Assembly (NCBI GenBank): GCA_033065855.1
Contig: JAVXUO010003202.1
Location: 25,577-89,576 of the forward strand
Source of the DNA: Escallonia rubra
Lineage: Eukaryota; Streptophyta; Magnoliopsida; Escalloniales; Escalloniaceae
Reading direction: 5' to 3'
Length of the DNA stretch: 64,000 nucleotides
Shown in pieces: positions 11,278 through 23,063 of this stretch. The notes beneath the pieces are model-generated. The model was not told the origin of the DNA and did no database searches. It saw only the letters and a list, made by a program, of their open reading frames with translations. Every line of letters begins with the position of its first letter. The first letter of the stretch is position 1. Position numbers and translations under genes: made by a program.

Positions 11278-11451
11278 ATTACATTTTTCCTATTGTCCTA
11301 TGTCTAGATTATTCTAGAGTTCTCTTAAGTTCTGTAGGATTCTCTTTTCTATTTCTAATATGATAGTTTTCTCTTACATATATGAAGGCCTCATTGTACT
11401 CAATTTTATCAATGCTCTCTAATATAATTATCTTTCCCTTCACCTTTTCTA

Positions 11452-11977
11452 TCATTATTTATGCGCTAACATTGAGTTAGTCTGGTGCTCTTTAGGTTCC
11501 TAAGCTTCTCACATGGGTTTGAATGTGTTCGTTGCTCCTGTTAGTTGTAAATTTACATTCTCGTTAGCTTTTGCCTCGATATAGGTGTGAGAATCGGGAG
11601 TCCAGATATATGTGGCGGCCTTGTAGGTCATCGATGCATAATACTCTTTACCGATTAGATCAGAGCCTTACAGTCCAGCCTATTTTGTACCAAAAATGAA
11701 AAAGGTCAGTAGCCCTGCATTTTTGTTTGATGAGATTTGTCCTTCGGTCTGTAACACCCATCCAACTCAAACCATTGACATAACTCTAAGATTGCTAGAA
11801 CTTTGTATTCGTTACTAAAGAATCGTTAGGACGAAATGAAGAGACTAAGGAGAAATTCAAAACATGCAATCTAATTTGTTGTAAGGAACAGAGCTAGCAC
11901 ACTTATATCAATAGTTCAGTAGTTAATGTCATTGAAACTATCATTCTTCAGAACATGCGTTATTGTTCCTAGCATCT
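11452..11977. other. Intergenic sequence
   Basis: No gene recognised. It separates the Copia-type element from the kinase pseudogene on the minus strand. Confidence 0.4.
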
Positions 11978-12525
11978 CTAGTATACATTCCCTTGCAACT
12001 TAAGAGAAAATTTACTCAATTGTCTTACTAGTAGGCCTATCTTTGGATTGTCAAGCGTACAAAGGGAAGCAATCATAAGAATTACCAGCATCTGATGTTT
12101 GAAACAATCTCCCACCAACTTACGATCAATCTCACTGGTTGGATCCTCAGACCTGATCAAATTTCTCAACCACCGCACAAAGCTTATCCCAATCATGTTC
12201 AAACAAATCTGATCGACTAGAAATTTCCCACTGACCAAGACCATAAGCGAAGACCAAAGCTAAACACCACATTTTTATGTGCATTTCGATGTCTGTTTGT
12301 ACTCTGGAGTAATCTATCCCTACAGTTCTTGTGCACTGGAAGTCGTAAAATGCGTCTGTTCGTTTGAGACTGCCCATGACAGCCCATAGTCCGTAATTCG
12401 AGCTTCTGTGTTGTCTTCAAGGAGGATGCTCACTGGCTTGAGATCTCTATGAATAATAAATGTGCTAACGCTTGTGTTGGCATACTTGAGCCCAGCCGCC
12501 ATCCCAATAGAGTTCTCTAGTTTCT
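11978..12525 (-). pseudogene. SOBIR1-like receptor kinase, C-terminal half, broken
   Basis: The minus strand begins with MAAGLKYANTSVS and the catalytic loop IIHRDLKPVSILLEDN. The activation-segment motif is altered to ITDYGLSWA instead of DFG, and THFTTSS follows. After frameshifts, the C-lobe reads RWLRNLIRSEDPTSEID, then HQMLVILMIASLCTLDNPK. Order and wording match SOBIR1-type leucine-rich-repeat receptor kinases, co-receptors for immune receptor-like proteins. The extracellular, transmembrane and N-lobe parts are missing. The middle (12150-12380) shifts frame at least twice. A related LRR kinase of the same subfamily cannot be excluded. Confidence 0.65.
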
Positions 12526-13258
12526 TTCGATACTTGGTTTAGCATCTCTCTTTAAGCTGTCATTCTACATGTATTCATGTAGGTTGGGATTGGATGTCAT
12601 GACCGTTGGTTATCAGACTATCACTTAACAGAGTTAGGTGTTCACAGTCTAAAATGGCATAATCACATTTTGCTAATGATCTAGTACATAGTTGTAATTT
12701 CTTTAAGACAAGCTAAATTGTAGGAGAGATTTGTCACTTTAGACAATAAGTATATGCAGATAACTCCACCCATTCTTTAACCACAAGGGTGTATTCCAAA
12801 AATGTTACCAGATTAAGAATCATGTGTTTGTATTTAATCAGAAGAAGGTGCAAATCCACTTAAGTTTTGTGTGTCCTGAAATGAATTCTAACGCTTCTAC
12901 CGCGTCGAATGAAGAAACAGCTTAGTTAGACTTGCTTCGCTGCCAAATCCAAATCCAGATCCTCTATTGTTGTTATGTAATTCTAATGTCAAACGTGATG
13001 GAAAATTATCTGGTGAAAACTATCCTATATGCAAAGCATTAGTACTTTTTTAATTCAAAGTTCAGGTCGCAATTTTTTATATGGTGAAAACTATCCCATA
13101 TGAAAACTATCCTATATGCAAAGCATTAGCAAAGAGTTTTTTGCAGACCCACCTATCTCACCTGTCCATTAAGTAGAGAAACAAAGACCATAAATCATTT
13201 TAGGCAGCCAAAGCAAGTAGACTTTACTGTAAATTAGAGAAAGCAGCCAGTTGTGGAC
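12526..13258. other. Intergenic; possible trace of a Copia gag start
   Basis: Near 12885-13080 a plus-strand stretch (aatgaattctaacgcttcta onward, including a G-x-N-Y-P-x-x-K-A pattern) faintly resembles the start of Copia gag. It is repeated in part at 13080-13125. Too degraded to call. Confidence 0.25.
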
Positions 13259-13347
13259 CGAATTCTAACCCATCCTGCATATTATATGATAGTTTTGACC
13301 CTAACCTTACATATAATCGTGTGCGCGTTCTCAGTCGTTCATCATTG

Positions 13348-13373
13348 TATAAAAGGTGTGGACAAAACCCTAA
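13348..13373 (+). promoter_or_regulatory. TATA box plus telo-box (left copy)
   Basis: TATAAAAGG at 13348-13356 is followed nine bases on by AAACCCTAA (13365-13373), then a pyrimidine-rich leader and an ATG in good context (ccatggcccc, 13439). TATA plus telo-box plus oligopyrimidine leader is typical of plant ribosomal-protein and other growth-related promoters. The reading frame after the ATG is only 23 codons and was not recognised. Confidence 0.5.
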
Positions 13374-14557
13374 TACACTTCCTCTTCTTTCTCTTCTTCT
13401 CTCTTTTCACCATTTCTTCCCCAACACCACACTCATCCATGGCCCCTCACACACCTTCATGTTGCCCCCATCCCCACCCACAGTGCGATGTTATTTCATC
13501 TTATCGTTGATCGTTCGTGTGTGGAAAACTAGTGCATCCAAGCACAGCGCCACCAAGAGGGTCCAAGATTGATTATTTGAACAGGCTGGTTGGGACGAAC
13601 ATCGACCTTCGCTTCTACAAGGCCTGTTCGGTGGGTGTTCTATTGGTGATTGATTGTGCGATGGTTGGCAGATCGTGCGATGGTGGTTATTTGTGTGCAT
13701 GCGGATCTATGCAGATTTGTGTGTGGTGAAGGGGGTGGGGGTGAGGGCTTCTGGGTGCAGGACTTCAAATGGTCATTCTTCGTTGCTTTGGGGCCTATAA
13801 GGGCGGGGGCGGGTTTTGTTATAGTCCATCCGTCTGATCGGAGATGGTATTCCCATCCCTTGACCGGATGGTGAAGTGGGGTGGGCCCGCCGGAGTAGCA
13901 AATTTGTGCTACCGAGGCGGGTAGGGATCCTGTGAAATCCGCATCCGACCCGCCCCATTGCCATCCTAGATCTAGGGCACTTACCTTACTATAAGCCATC
14001 GACAAGATGGTAAATTTGAGGCATCTCTATAGCCAACGTCAAACTTCTATTCTCATAGTAGAGAAGAGAAACAACCAATTATTGTTATACGTTCTTGTTG
14101 TTTAACTTGAAAAGCATTTATATTTTACTTTTTCACGGTCCAAACGAGCAAGTATTGTCAAGGATTCCCATATTAGGAAGCCAGGATGTATCTGTTTTGA
14201 AATTATGGAATGGGGTGTTCGATAAATTAGACTAGCTTGAAATGCGGAAGGTATTTTACCGCGGGTCATAGAATGGCCATTGCAGCTTCTCTTGACGTTT
14301 GTTTTTCCCTTACAAACGAAAAAACTAACTCTGTCAAGGTTTTATCTGCCTTGGATTGAAATTTCAATCATTGGGAGGCTACCCAACCTCGAGGTTTCTA
14401 AATGACTAGATGATTGTTTTAAAGGAAGGAGTATCTGCAACTCAAGTACCTAAAATTCCAGGACTTGGATATTGAAGAATTGATTCTTCTAGTAGTCACT
14501 TTCTAAACCATAAGCAACTAGTGCTGGTGCAGTATAGAAAACCGAAGGAGATTCTTA

Positions 14558-15961
14558 CGGTCTGTTTGGAACCAATTCTTTTAGGATTTGGATTTCAGAT
14601 TTGGAATTGGATTTGGAATTCAATTCACTTTTTTTTTTGGAACGAAAGGGAATTCAAATCACGAAATTCTAATTTTGTGTTTGGAGAACAGAGGAAATCG
14701 AAAGGTAATAAATTTTTAGACAATTATATCCTTGACTTACGATGAAAAACAAATTACGGTAAGTGGTTTCAAGTGTGCTAGTGCCACCACATGGTGGTGG
14801 TGGTGGCAGCACTGCACGGGGTAGCAACATCGACATTGGAAATGGTGGGGTGGTCAAGTGATGGTAATGATGGTAGTGATGGTATTGAAGTGTAACAAGG
14901 TGTAACTGGTGGTCGTCAACTAACGCCAATAGTGATGTCGGTAGCAGTAGTGGTGGCGGCGGCAGTGGTTACAATAGTGATGTTGGCAGTAGTGGTGGTG
15001 GCGGCAGCGGTGGTGGTGGTGGTGGCGGTGGTGGCAGCAGTAGTGGCGGCAGTAGCGATGGTGCCAATATTAGTGCTGGTGGCGGCGGTGGTGGCAGTGG
15101 TGGCAGTGGTGATGGTGGTGGTGGTGGTGGTGGCAGTAGTGATGGTGATGGTGGTGGTGGTGGCATTATTGGTGGCTGTGGCGACGACAGTGGTGGCGGT
15201 GGTGGTGGCAGTGATAGTTGTGGCAGTACTGGCGGTGCTGGTGATGACAGTGCTAGTGGCAATAGTGGTGGCGGTGGTGGTGGCAGTAATGGTGGCGACG
15301 GTGGTAGTTGTGGCAGTACTGGCGGTGGTGGTGGCGGTGGGGGATGCAGTGGCAATGGTAGTGGCAGTAGCGGTAGTTGTGGCAGTACTAGCGGTGTTGG
15401 CGATGGCGGCAGCAGTGATAGTTGTGGCAGTACTGGCGGTAGTGGTTGCGATGGTGGTGAAGGATGCAGTGGCCGTGGTGGTGGTTGTAGTGGTGACTGT
15501 GGTGGTGGTGGCGGTAGTGTTAGCGGTAATTATGGCGGCAGTGATAGTGGTAGTGGTGGTGGCGGTGGTGGTGGCAATAGTGACCATGGTGGTGGTTGCG
15601 ACAGTAGTGGTGATGGTGATGGCAACAGTGGTGGTGGTAGTGGTGGCGGTGGTGGTGGCAGTAGTGGTGCCGGTGGTGGTAGTAAAAGTGGTGTGGCGGT
15701 AGCGACGATGAAGATGGTGGTGGTGGGTTCATTGTTGGAGAGATCCTGAAAAAAGGGTGAGATAAGTAAATAATTACTTTTAATTCAAGTAAATTGAAAT
15801 CCCATGAAATCCGACCATTTTTCATCGGATTTTACACTATAGAAACAAATCCAGTCAAATCCCATGAAATCCAATTCCAATTCCTTTTTTTAATGTTTCA
15901 AACAACAAAATTTGAGGATTTGAAATGAAATTCCATCAATTCCATAGTTCCAAACACACTC
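14558..15961. mobile_element. PIF/Harbinger-like (Tourist-type) element packed with GGT/GGC repeats
   Basis: The left end cggtctgtttggaacc and the inverse right end (complement gagtgtgtttggaac) are flanked by the 3-bp duplication TTA. The right copy of the surrounding duplication shows the empty site (attcttagtgattt near 25440). End sequence and 3-bp duplication fit PIF/Harbinger-type MITEs. About 800 of its 1,404 bp are a degenerate triplet repeat and no transposase is present. Confidence 0.7.
14915..15720. repeat. Degenerate GGT/GGC trinucleotide array
   Basis: About 800 bp of (GGT)n, (GGC)n and AGT triplets on the plus strand, with phrases such as ggtggtggcagtagtggcgg and agttgtggcagtactggcgg recurring. 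The period of three keeps several frames open (Val/Ala-rich on plus, Thr- or Pro-rich on minus). These are not genes. Confidence 0.8.
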
Positions 15962-16217
15962 TTAGTGATTCGAGGCACATCTCTACAATCGAGATGCCGA
16001 TCAGAATGGTTCCTTTTGCAAAACAGTTAAGAGCCTGTTTGGGATTGTGAATCTCCACTACCAAGCTTCACTCTAATGTTATATAGATCGGTGCAAGGTC
16101 AGATTTGTTGCTCTTGGTGATCGACAAGAATACATTCATGAGAATACAATTGCACCTGTAGCAAGGATGACTACTGTATAATTGCTCCTCTTCTTGACTA
16201 CTTTCTAGAATCGGCCA

Positions 16218-16618
16218 TTGCTACAAATGGACGTGAAGAATGTTCTTTTCATGGAAACCTCTCAGAGACCGCATGCCCTCCACCAAGTCTTGACAATGTT
16301 CCCTGTTTCTCAATTGAGACACTCTATGTCACCTCAAGTAGGCTCCTTGTGCATGTGTCAAAAAGTTTTCTTCCACTGTTGTGGCGACACAATTTCATTT
16401 GCCTATGTTGATTAGGCAGTTTGCCCTGATTGTCGTCGCTCCACAGCTAATTAACGTATGTTTCTTGACTAATATCTTATTTCTAGGAGATGTAAGAAGC
16501 AGGAACATGTCTCAAAATACTAAAGCTGAATATGGTTTTATGTCTTTAGCCTGCTCTGAGATTTTGTGGCGGCGTCACTAGCTTTCCGAGCTTGGTTTTC
16601 CACAGTACACCTCAACTT
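16218..16618 (+). pseudogene. Copia pol remnant (left copy, part 1)
   Basis: LQMDVKNVLFMET (16220-16258) matches the QMDVKNAFL(H/N)G motif of Copia reverse transcriptase. At 16498-16578 SRNMSQNTKAEYGFMSLACS matches the RNase H end of Copia pol (usually SRSS.EAEY.A.A...E..W). The region between is mostly deleted. The reading continues across the inserted LINE at 22593 with CFHVDN and IEVDCH. Confidence 0.7.
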
Positions 16619-16832
16619 TTTTTTTGTTGGTAAACGGACGAATATATTCCAAACACAAACAGAGAACCCAAAATACAAAGAAACAAACTTTGTTCCTACA
16701 CTTCTTCCAAGTTAGACAAAAAGTTGGATGAAGGAGGAACAAAGTCAAAAAAATTACAATGGAAAGCACTTGATGCTAGATGATGAGCACTAGAATTAGC
16801 ACTCCTAGGAATTTGGATTAGAGTCTAGCAGT

Positions 16833-19800
16833 TCACTCGCAAGAGCAGAGCTTTGGCTTCCTCCAAATTGGTTTGGTTCTCCAATTTTCATTCAAGTTGG
16901 AGCCTCTCAGAGAATTTATAACCACCTCCACATCACCTTCAAAGATAACATACTCCTTTTTACGAAGAACTGCAACCCGAATGCCAAGGAGAGCTGCGCT
17001 AGCCTCCGCCACTTCGGAGATACCTGAAGAGAGTAATTCAGTGTGACCAAATTCGCACACACCCAGATGGTTTCGGCATACAATGGCAGCACAAGATTGA
17101 GTACCTCAAGTGGCCGCATCAAAGTTAATCTTAGACCATCCCATCGGCGGTACCCTCCAAGTAGTAGTGACCATATCCGGCCTGATGGGTTTCACCAGCA
17201 CTCTCCAGGATTCCAGAGCCATAGTATTAATTTTTCTAGCAAGGGACAGGGGTTCGAAAGGACACTTATCGTGAATGAGCTTGTTTCTAGTAAACCAAAC
17301 AAGTTCCATGAGAGAAGCTGCGAAAATAGTATATTTGCACTGAAACTCCTTAACGGAATGGGGGGGGGGGGGTTTGAGAATGAGGCTTATCCAGGAGGTG
17401 GGATCCTCACTTGAAGAAGGAGGACGGCACCCAAAAATGGACATTGACCAAAGAAGCCGAGAAAAGCTGCAATCAAAGAAGTGGTGATAGGAAGTTTCAG
17501 GCATACAATTGCAGAAGGAACAGCTCGGATCAAGACTGGGATTTTGGTAAGCCAAAGTTTGCTTGAAGGGGAGAATATTCCAAGCTATTCTCCATAACAT
17601 GATCTTGTGCCTCGCCAGAATTTTTGCGTTCCACAGATTTCTCCAGAAGTTGGAAGGGAATTGAGGGGAAGAGATGAATCTGTGCTCATTTGCCACAATA
17701 TAAGCCGATTTAGGGGTGAATTTACCTGACTTGTTCGATGTCCAAGCTATTAAATCTTGGGATTGAGAGGGGAAGATTCTGATTCCTTTAACTGCTTCAA
17801 CTGTATTGCTATCAAAAAGACCGTCAATTAGGGTGGAATTCCAGCTTTTGGAACCAGGAAGGAGGAGGTCAGCCACAAGATTATAATGCTCCATTCTACG
17901 ATCTGGGTTTGCCGGGTGCAAGCCATTTTGAAGGGGGATCCAAGGGTCTTCCCAAATATTGATAGATTGGCCATTTCCAATAAGGAAGCCTATGCCCTTA
18001 GCCAGAATACCTTGACTTTGACACACACCTTTCCATAACCATGAAGCAGTTTTTTTTGGTTTATGAAGCAGGAATTGTGCACCTTGGAGGTACTTGGACT
18101 TCATAATTTGGACCCAGACTGAGTTCAGATTCGAGAGAACAGCCTATCCCAGCTTCGAAATGAGGGCCAAATTGATATCTCGCATACGCTTAAAGCCCAT
18201 ACCTCCTAGAGATTTTGGAATACATAAAGTATCCCAAGCCTTAGGGTGGAAATGATGAGATCCGTCCTGCTTGAACCCCCACCAAAAATGCCTAATATGT
18301 TTATCAATCTTGTCGCATACCACCCGAGGAAGTAAAAAAGTCGACATCGCATAGCAAGGAATAGCCATAGCAGTAGATTTGATCAACGTAGCTCGACTCG
18401 CCATGGATAACACTTTTGATTTCCAACTTGCAAGCCGCTTTTCAACTCTTTCCACAATATCTTCAAATACTTTCTTCTTGGACTGGTTTACAAATAAAGG
18501 AAGTCCTAGGTATTTAGAGTCTTTCGGGGCTCGCTTGAATCCGAGAATATTGCAAATGGCCCTTGAACAGTTTCCACCAACATTATTGCTGAAGTGAATT
18601 TGAGATTTCCCATTGTTCACACATTGACCCGACCACTTGTTGTAAATTTCTAGAATTTCTCGAACGCATTCAGCTTCCTTAATGTTAGCCCTGCAAAATA
18701 TGAACAAATCATCTGCGAAAAGGAGGTGCGAGATAGAAGGGCTGCCTCTACTCGCCTTTATACCATGAATATTGCCAGCTTATTCATCCCGGAGAATAAG
18801 ACGAGTGATAACTTTCGAGGCTAGGATAAACAGGAACGGGGACAAGGGATCCCCCTGTCTCAATCCTCTCTGAAGGATAATACAACCAAAAGGTATGCCA
18901 TTTAAAATGGTGGAGAAGGAGGTTGTTGAAATACATACATTGACCCAATTGATCCAAACTTGAGGGAATCCAAACATTTCCAAGACTTTGATTATGAATG
19001 ACCATTCCACTTTATCATAAGCTTTCTCCATATCAATTTTGATAGCCATAAGCCATGCTCCTTTCTTCTTTCGTATGGTGTGCCAAATCTCTTGGACTAT
19101 CACACTGTTATCGTTGATTAATCTACCAGGCACAAAAGCAGCTTGTAATGGAGATATGATATTTGCAAGAAAAGGCTTAAGCTTATTGGCCAAGATTTTT
19201 TAGATAACTTTGTAAACAACGTTACAAAGGCTGATGGGACGATAATGGTTTGGACAGGTGGGATGAGGGGACTTAGGAATTAATACTAAGTTTGTATGAT
19301 TTAGTTCTCGAAGAGTAGAACCATTAGAGAAGAAATCCTGGACTAATTTGCACACATCAGATTGAACCGTAGCCCAGTAAGTTTGATAAAATAAGGCAGG
19401 CATACCTCCTGGGCCAGGTGCTTTCAGCAAATCAAATTGCATCAAGACTTTGGAAATTTCAGCTGTCGAGGGGATAGCACACAGAGCACTCGCTTCGTCC
19501 TCCGAGATCTTTGGGGTAATAAGATTATCCAAATCGGAGGGGAAGCAAGGGTTTGGAGTAGTAAACAGCTTTTGGAAATGCTGATCGAAGCAGAGACCAA
19601 TTTCTTCTCTATTTGAAATCCAACTACCATCTAGATTTTTTATAAAATCAATGGAGTTCTTCCTTCTGCGAATAACAGTGCTCAAATGGAAGAACTTAGT
19701 ATTCAAGTCCCCTTCAGATCTCCAAGTAATTCTAGACTTTTGATGCCAAAGCCATTCCTCTCTACGAAGTTGTTCTTGAAGTTCTAACTTAATATTCCGT

Positions 19801-20780
19801 TCCAACTCCATGTTTTTTATATAAGATTCACTCTGTTGAATTTTATCCAGGATGGAAGTGAGCTGCGCGATGCGGGATTGGATATGTCCAAAATGAGTAT
19901 AATTCCATTTTTGCAGAGCCTTGCTAGTGGATTCAACTTTCTTGCATAGAACAGATTCTGGTGTTCCCATTAGAGGTTGGTTCCAAGCAGATTGAACCAC
20001 ATAAAAGGATGTAGGGTCTCTGATCCACGCAACTTCGAACTTGAAAGGTTTCCTCTCACAGGAAAGAGGTTTGTGTGTTTTAAGCACAATGGGGAGGTGA
20101 TCGGATGCCTTACCGGGAAGATGCGTAACCGAAGCATCGGGGAAAAGGGTACACCAAGCTATATTAGCATAGGCTTTGTCGAGCCTTTCTCTAATGTTTG
20201 CAAGAAGGGGCTGGTTATTGCTCCATGTGAAAGGGTTGCCTGAAAAGCCAAGGTCAATCAGATGTTGTTGGTGGAGGAATCCACCAATGCCTCCTGATGA
20301 CGAATTTGTCACCGGTCTGCCTCCTTTTTTTTCCGATTGGTTTAACACTGCATTAAAGTCACCGATACAAGACCAAGGTCCTTCGAAAGCATCTGCCAAA
20401 GTATTCAAATCTTCCCAGAAAATCTTTTTACATTCCCAATGGGGAGGACCATACACCGCAGTTAGCATCCAGGGGGAGCCAGGGTGATCTGAAAAAACTA
20501 GAGCATTAATAATGTTTTTGGTTTGGAGAGTGATCTCAAGGTCCACACCATGTTTCCACGCCAAACAATGACCCCCTGATATTTTTTTGGATCCTGAGGG
20601 AGGAACAAAGCAGTAATTATAAAAGCTGAGAGAATTGAGAATATGGATGAGAGAAGCAGAAGAGGAAATGGTTTCAAAGATGAAGAGGATATCAAAATTT
20701 AACGTTCTAACATCTTTTTTGAGGGCCCTGACGCTAGCTTTGCGCCCAAGCCCTCGAGCGTTCCACGCTTGAAGAATCAT
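16833..20780 (-). pseudogene. LINE ORF2: endonuclease - reverse transcriptase - RNase H
   Basis: The start reads MILQAWNARGLGRK, the usual N-terminus of the LINE endonuclease, with GDFNAVLN and SDHLPIVL downstream. RT motifs follow: APGPGGMPALFYQ, NHYRPISLCNVVYK, MEKAYDKVEW, QGDPLSPFLFI and FADDLFIF (18700-18723), which carries the two catalytic aspartates. Next come the zf-RVT-like region (SCSFCNCMPETSYHHFFDCS) and an RNase H domain beginning WSKINFDAAT. In-frame stops occur at about 19200, 18780 and 18144, with a further break near 17100. Otherwise the frame is open for over 1,100 codons, so inactivation looks fairly recent. Confidence 0.85.
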
Positions 20781-22257
20781 GGTGGCTTCTGTGGTAAATC
20801 GGAGCTTACCACCTTGAGAGTTTCGGAACAGCTAGGAGAAGGAGAGGAGTAACTAAGAGAAAGTTGGCCACTGAGTTGGTCATTAAGTCCTGGTTTGTTT
20901 CTGGCTAAAGTTTTCATGCTCCGAAGTTGGGTTGCTCTGGTCTTAGGAGGCTTTAGTTTTGCTGAGGATTTGAAGTTGGGAATATGGGCTGGGGTTGGAT
21001 AGATGGTTAAGGCACCCAGGTGGGCTTTTTTGATTGGGCTAGAGTTTTGGTTCTTGGGTTTTTTTATTTCGGGCTTTTGGTTAAAAGGGTTCTTGCGTTT
21101 TCGTGTAGGTGATGTGGGATCAGTATTATCTACCTTCTCCCGTGAGTTAGGCTTCAAAAAGTTGGGGACAATATCTTCAGAGGAAGGAGGGAGATCTGCT
21201 GAGACTAGGGCTTTGAATTATGGGAAACAATAGGGCTTTTGACACTAGAGTCATGGCTATCAGCCGACTTACAGAGAGTAGTTGAGGTGGTGAGATTGAT
21301 ATCTTCTGACTGTTGCCCACATGGGTTAGAAGGGATATCCTCGGGAAGAGTGACACCCAACAGACGGGAGGATTTTTCCCGGCCGTGAGAGATGGAATAG
21401 ATGTTCTCCGGAATATTTTTAGTTGATTTTGGGTTCCTGTTCAGCATGCTATGGCTACCATGTTCGAACTGAGGACGATGAGCTTGGACAGAAGGCAAGA
21501 CTTGGGGATTCCAGTCAGCTGTTCGGGGGAGAGAACCTGAGAAATCAGCCCGGAGCCAAGGGCCGTAAGGGTTCGATTTGGTTTCCGGGAAAGGTTACGG
21601 CATCTGCGAGCATCCTTGAAGAACATGACCAATTCTATCGCAATTAAAGCAAAAATCAGGTAATCTTTCATACCTGAGATTAATCCATGATGAGGGAGAT
21701 GCTTCTTTGGTTCTGTGGAAACCCGTATGAATCGGTTTTCGGATATCAATCTCAACTTGAATCCTTAGGAATTTGCACCAAGCAATGTTCCCATCCGCCG
21801 TGAAATCGATTTCTTTTAGATTTCCAATTCTAGCTCCAATTTTCTCAACATTAGATTTAGTCATTTGGTTGGGTGGAAGCCCAAAGATTCGGATCCAGAA
21901 GGGAGAAAGGTGGAAATCAATTTCATCTAGAGTAAGATTAGCAGGCCAGTCCCGAATAACCAGATGGGAGCTCATGATCGACCAGGGTCTAGCCTCCAGT
22001 ATACGTTTGCGGTCCCATTCGTGGTTGAAGGTAATGCTGAAAACATTGTCCTCTTGGTGTTTGAATTACATACCTTTGGCTGTGTTCCAGGCTTTGAGGA
22101 GGATTGTATATGCTAGTTTAGCATTGATTTTCTTTGCACTTATGACTTTAGCTAACAGAGTAAGAGCATACTCCTTGGCTGCGGATGTGTCATCAGCATC
22201 AAGTTCAAGATGGTCTTCAAATAACATGGATTGGGTTTTATGAATAATGGAATCCAT
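20777..22257 (-). pseudogene. LINE ORF1: gag-like zinc-knuckle protein
   Basis: It begins MDSIIHKTQSMLFEDHLELD. The next conserved block (DUF4283-like) includes WPANLTLDEIDFHLSPFWIR and IFGLPPNQMTKSNVEKIGAR. A CCHC knuckle, CFNCDRIGHVLQGC, ends the RNA-binding part. A basic, Ser/Pro/Lys-rich tail follows. One in-frame stop interrupts it near 22066 and the frame shifts around 21450-21600. Its stop overlaps the start of ORF2 as ATGA (20777-20780), suggesting stop-restart coupling. Confidence 0.8.
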
Positions 22258-22592
22258 AACAGAAAGGGGTTGCTATGTCAAAAGGGCATTAATGGAGGTC
22301 GGAGTTACTAGCAGTGGTTGTTGAGATAATAAAAGCACTGAAATTTAAGGAAGATGGATATGGGTTTGGAGTCCGCAACTTTAGAGGTGAGCATTGTTAG
22401 GGAAGAGATGTCAGGGAAGTAGTTGTTCGAGCTAGGAGGTAATTTCTGCAGAGAAACAGAGGATGAATCAAACAACTGAAGTCTCCAACCGGAGAAGAAA
22501 GATGCCACTCGGGGGAGAGAGCGATACCTGAGAACTGGAGATAAAATATATAAAGAGAAATGAGTGCTACATACTCAAGCACGCCTCAACTT

Positions 22593-22720
22593 GTTTTCAT
22601 GTGGATAATACCAGTTTTATTCGTCTTGTACCTGATCCTGTTTTCGATGAACGGACGGAACCTATTGAAGTGGACTGTCATGCAATCTGAATATTGAAGA
22701 TGCAGAAGCATGGACAGAAT
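22593..22720 (+). pseudogene. Copia pol remnant (left copy, part 2)
   Basis: This continues the frame interrupted by the LINE: CFHVDN, then RLVPDPVFDERTEPIEVDCH, then a stop. The end of Copia RNase H usually reads D(N/S)..A...A.NPVFHERTKHIEVDCH. It is followed by a non-coding stretch and the LTR. Confidence 0.75.
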
Positions 22721-22833
22721 CTGGCTGGCCGAGGGGACCCACCCACCTCGCACTCCGATTATAATTAAGGTGTATATCATAGAAGGTCTACGTATAATCA
22801 TAGAATATTTGGATGGCAGAATATCAGCTTATT

Positions 22834-23063
22834 TGTTGGAGAAGATTACATTGAGGAAAATATTAGGAATATCTTAAGAAATATTTGTGGTGATTGTAAA
22901 CCCTGTAATTGTGCCAAGATTGTATAATGCCTGCAATCGTGTAATTTGAGTACATATAAATAGAGAAGTAGCTGGGGCAAGAAAGGCAGCCAAGTACAGT
23001 TTATGTGTCTTCTTTATTTTGTCATCTATAGCCACATTGGTGAAGGACTACTGAATCCATAAC
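22834..23063 (+). repeat. Putative Copia LTR (left copy)
   Basis: It starts tgttggagaagattaca and ends near ccataacaca. An internal TATA box (acatataaatagag near 22953) precedes a leader-like stretch. The same sequence lies at about 26326-26557. No second LTR bounding the pol remnant was found. Boundaries are tentative. Confidence 0.5.

Larger units (their letters stand above)
8696..11451 (+). mobile_element. Non-autonomous Copia-type LTR retroelement
   Basis: The 5' LTR (8696-8897, ~202 bp) starts tgttagatt and contains a TATA box (tatataaaa near 8823). Three bases after it comes the primer-binding site tggtatcagag (8901), complementary to initiator Met-tRNA. The internal region (8898-9828) has no gag-pol. 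It ends in a polypurine tract, gaggggggat, just before the 3' LTR at 9829. The 3' LTR is interrupted by another element (9857-11224) and resumes to 11451. The 5-bp duplication TCATT flanks the whole (8691-8695 and 11452-11456). Short LTRs and an internal segment without pol place it with small non-autonomous Copia derivatives. It would need a partner element to move. Confidence 0.8.
16619..22581 (-). mobile_element. LINE (plant L1/RIL-type) with RNase H
   Basis: A ~5.96 kb element on the minus strand. Its 3' tail is the T run at 16619-16625. Flanking 11-bp duplications CACCTCAACTT (16608-16618) and CGCCTCAACTT (22582-22592) differ by one base. The right copy of the host segment has the empty site near 26075. 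ORF1 carries a zinc knuckle; ORF2 carries endonuclease, reverse transcriptase, a zinc-binding linker and RNase H. The element appears full-length, with only a few stop codons. Confidence 0.85.

Noticed and set aside
14916..15702. Long Val/Ala-rich (plus) and Thr- or Pro-rich (minus) open frames
   Set aside because: They arise from a degenerate GGT/GGC triplet repeat inside a Harbinger-like element, which keeps all frames free of stops.
20176..20487. Plus-strand open frame opposite the LINE
   Set aside because: It is antisense to the well-supported endonuclease frame of LINE ORF2.
21773..22243. 156-codon plus-strand frame
   Set aside because: Antisense shadow of LINE ORF1.
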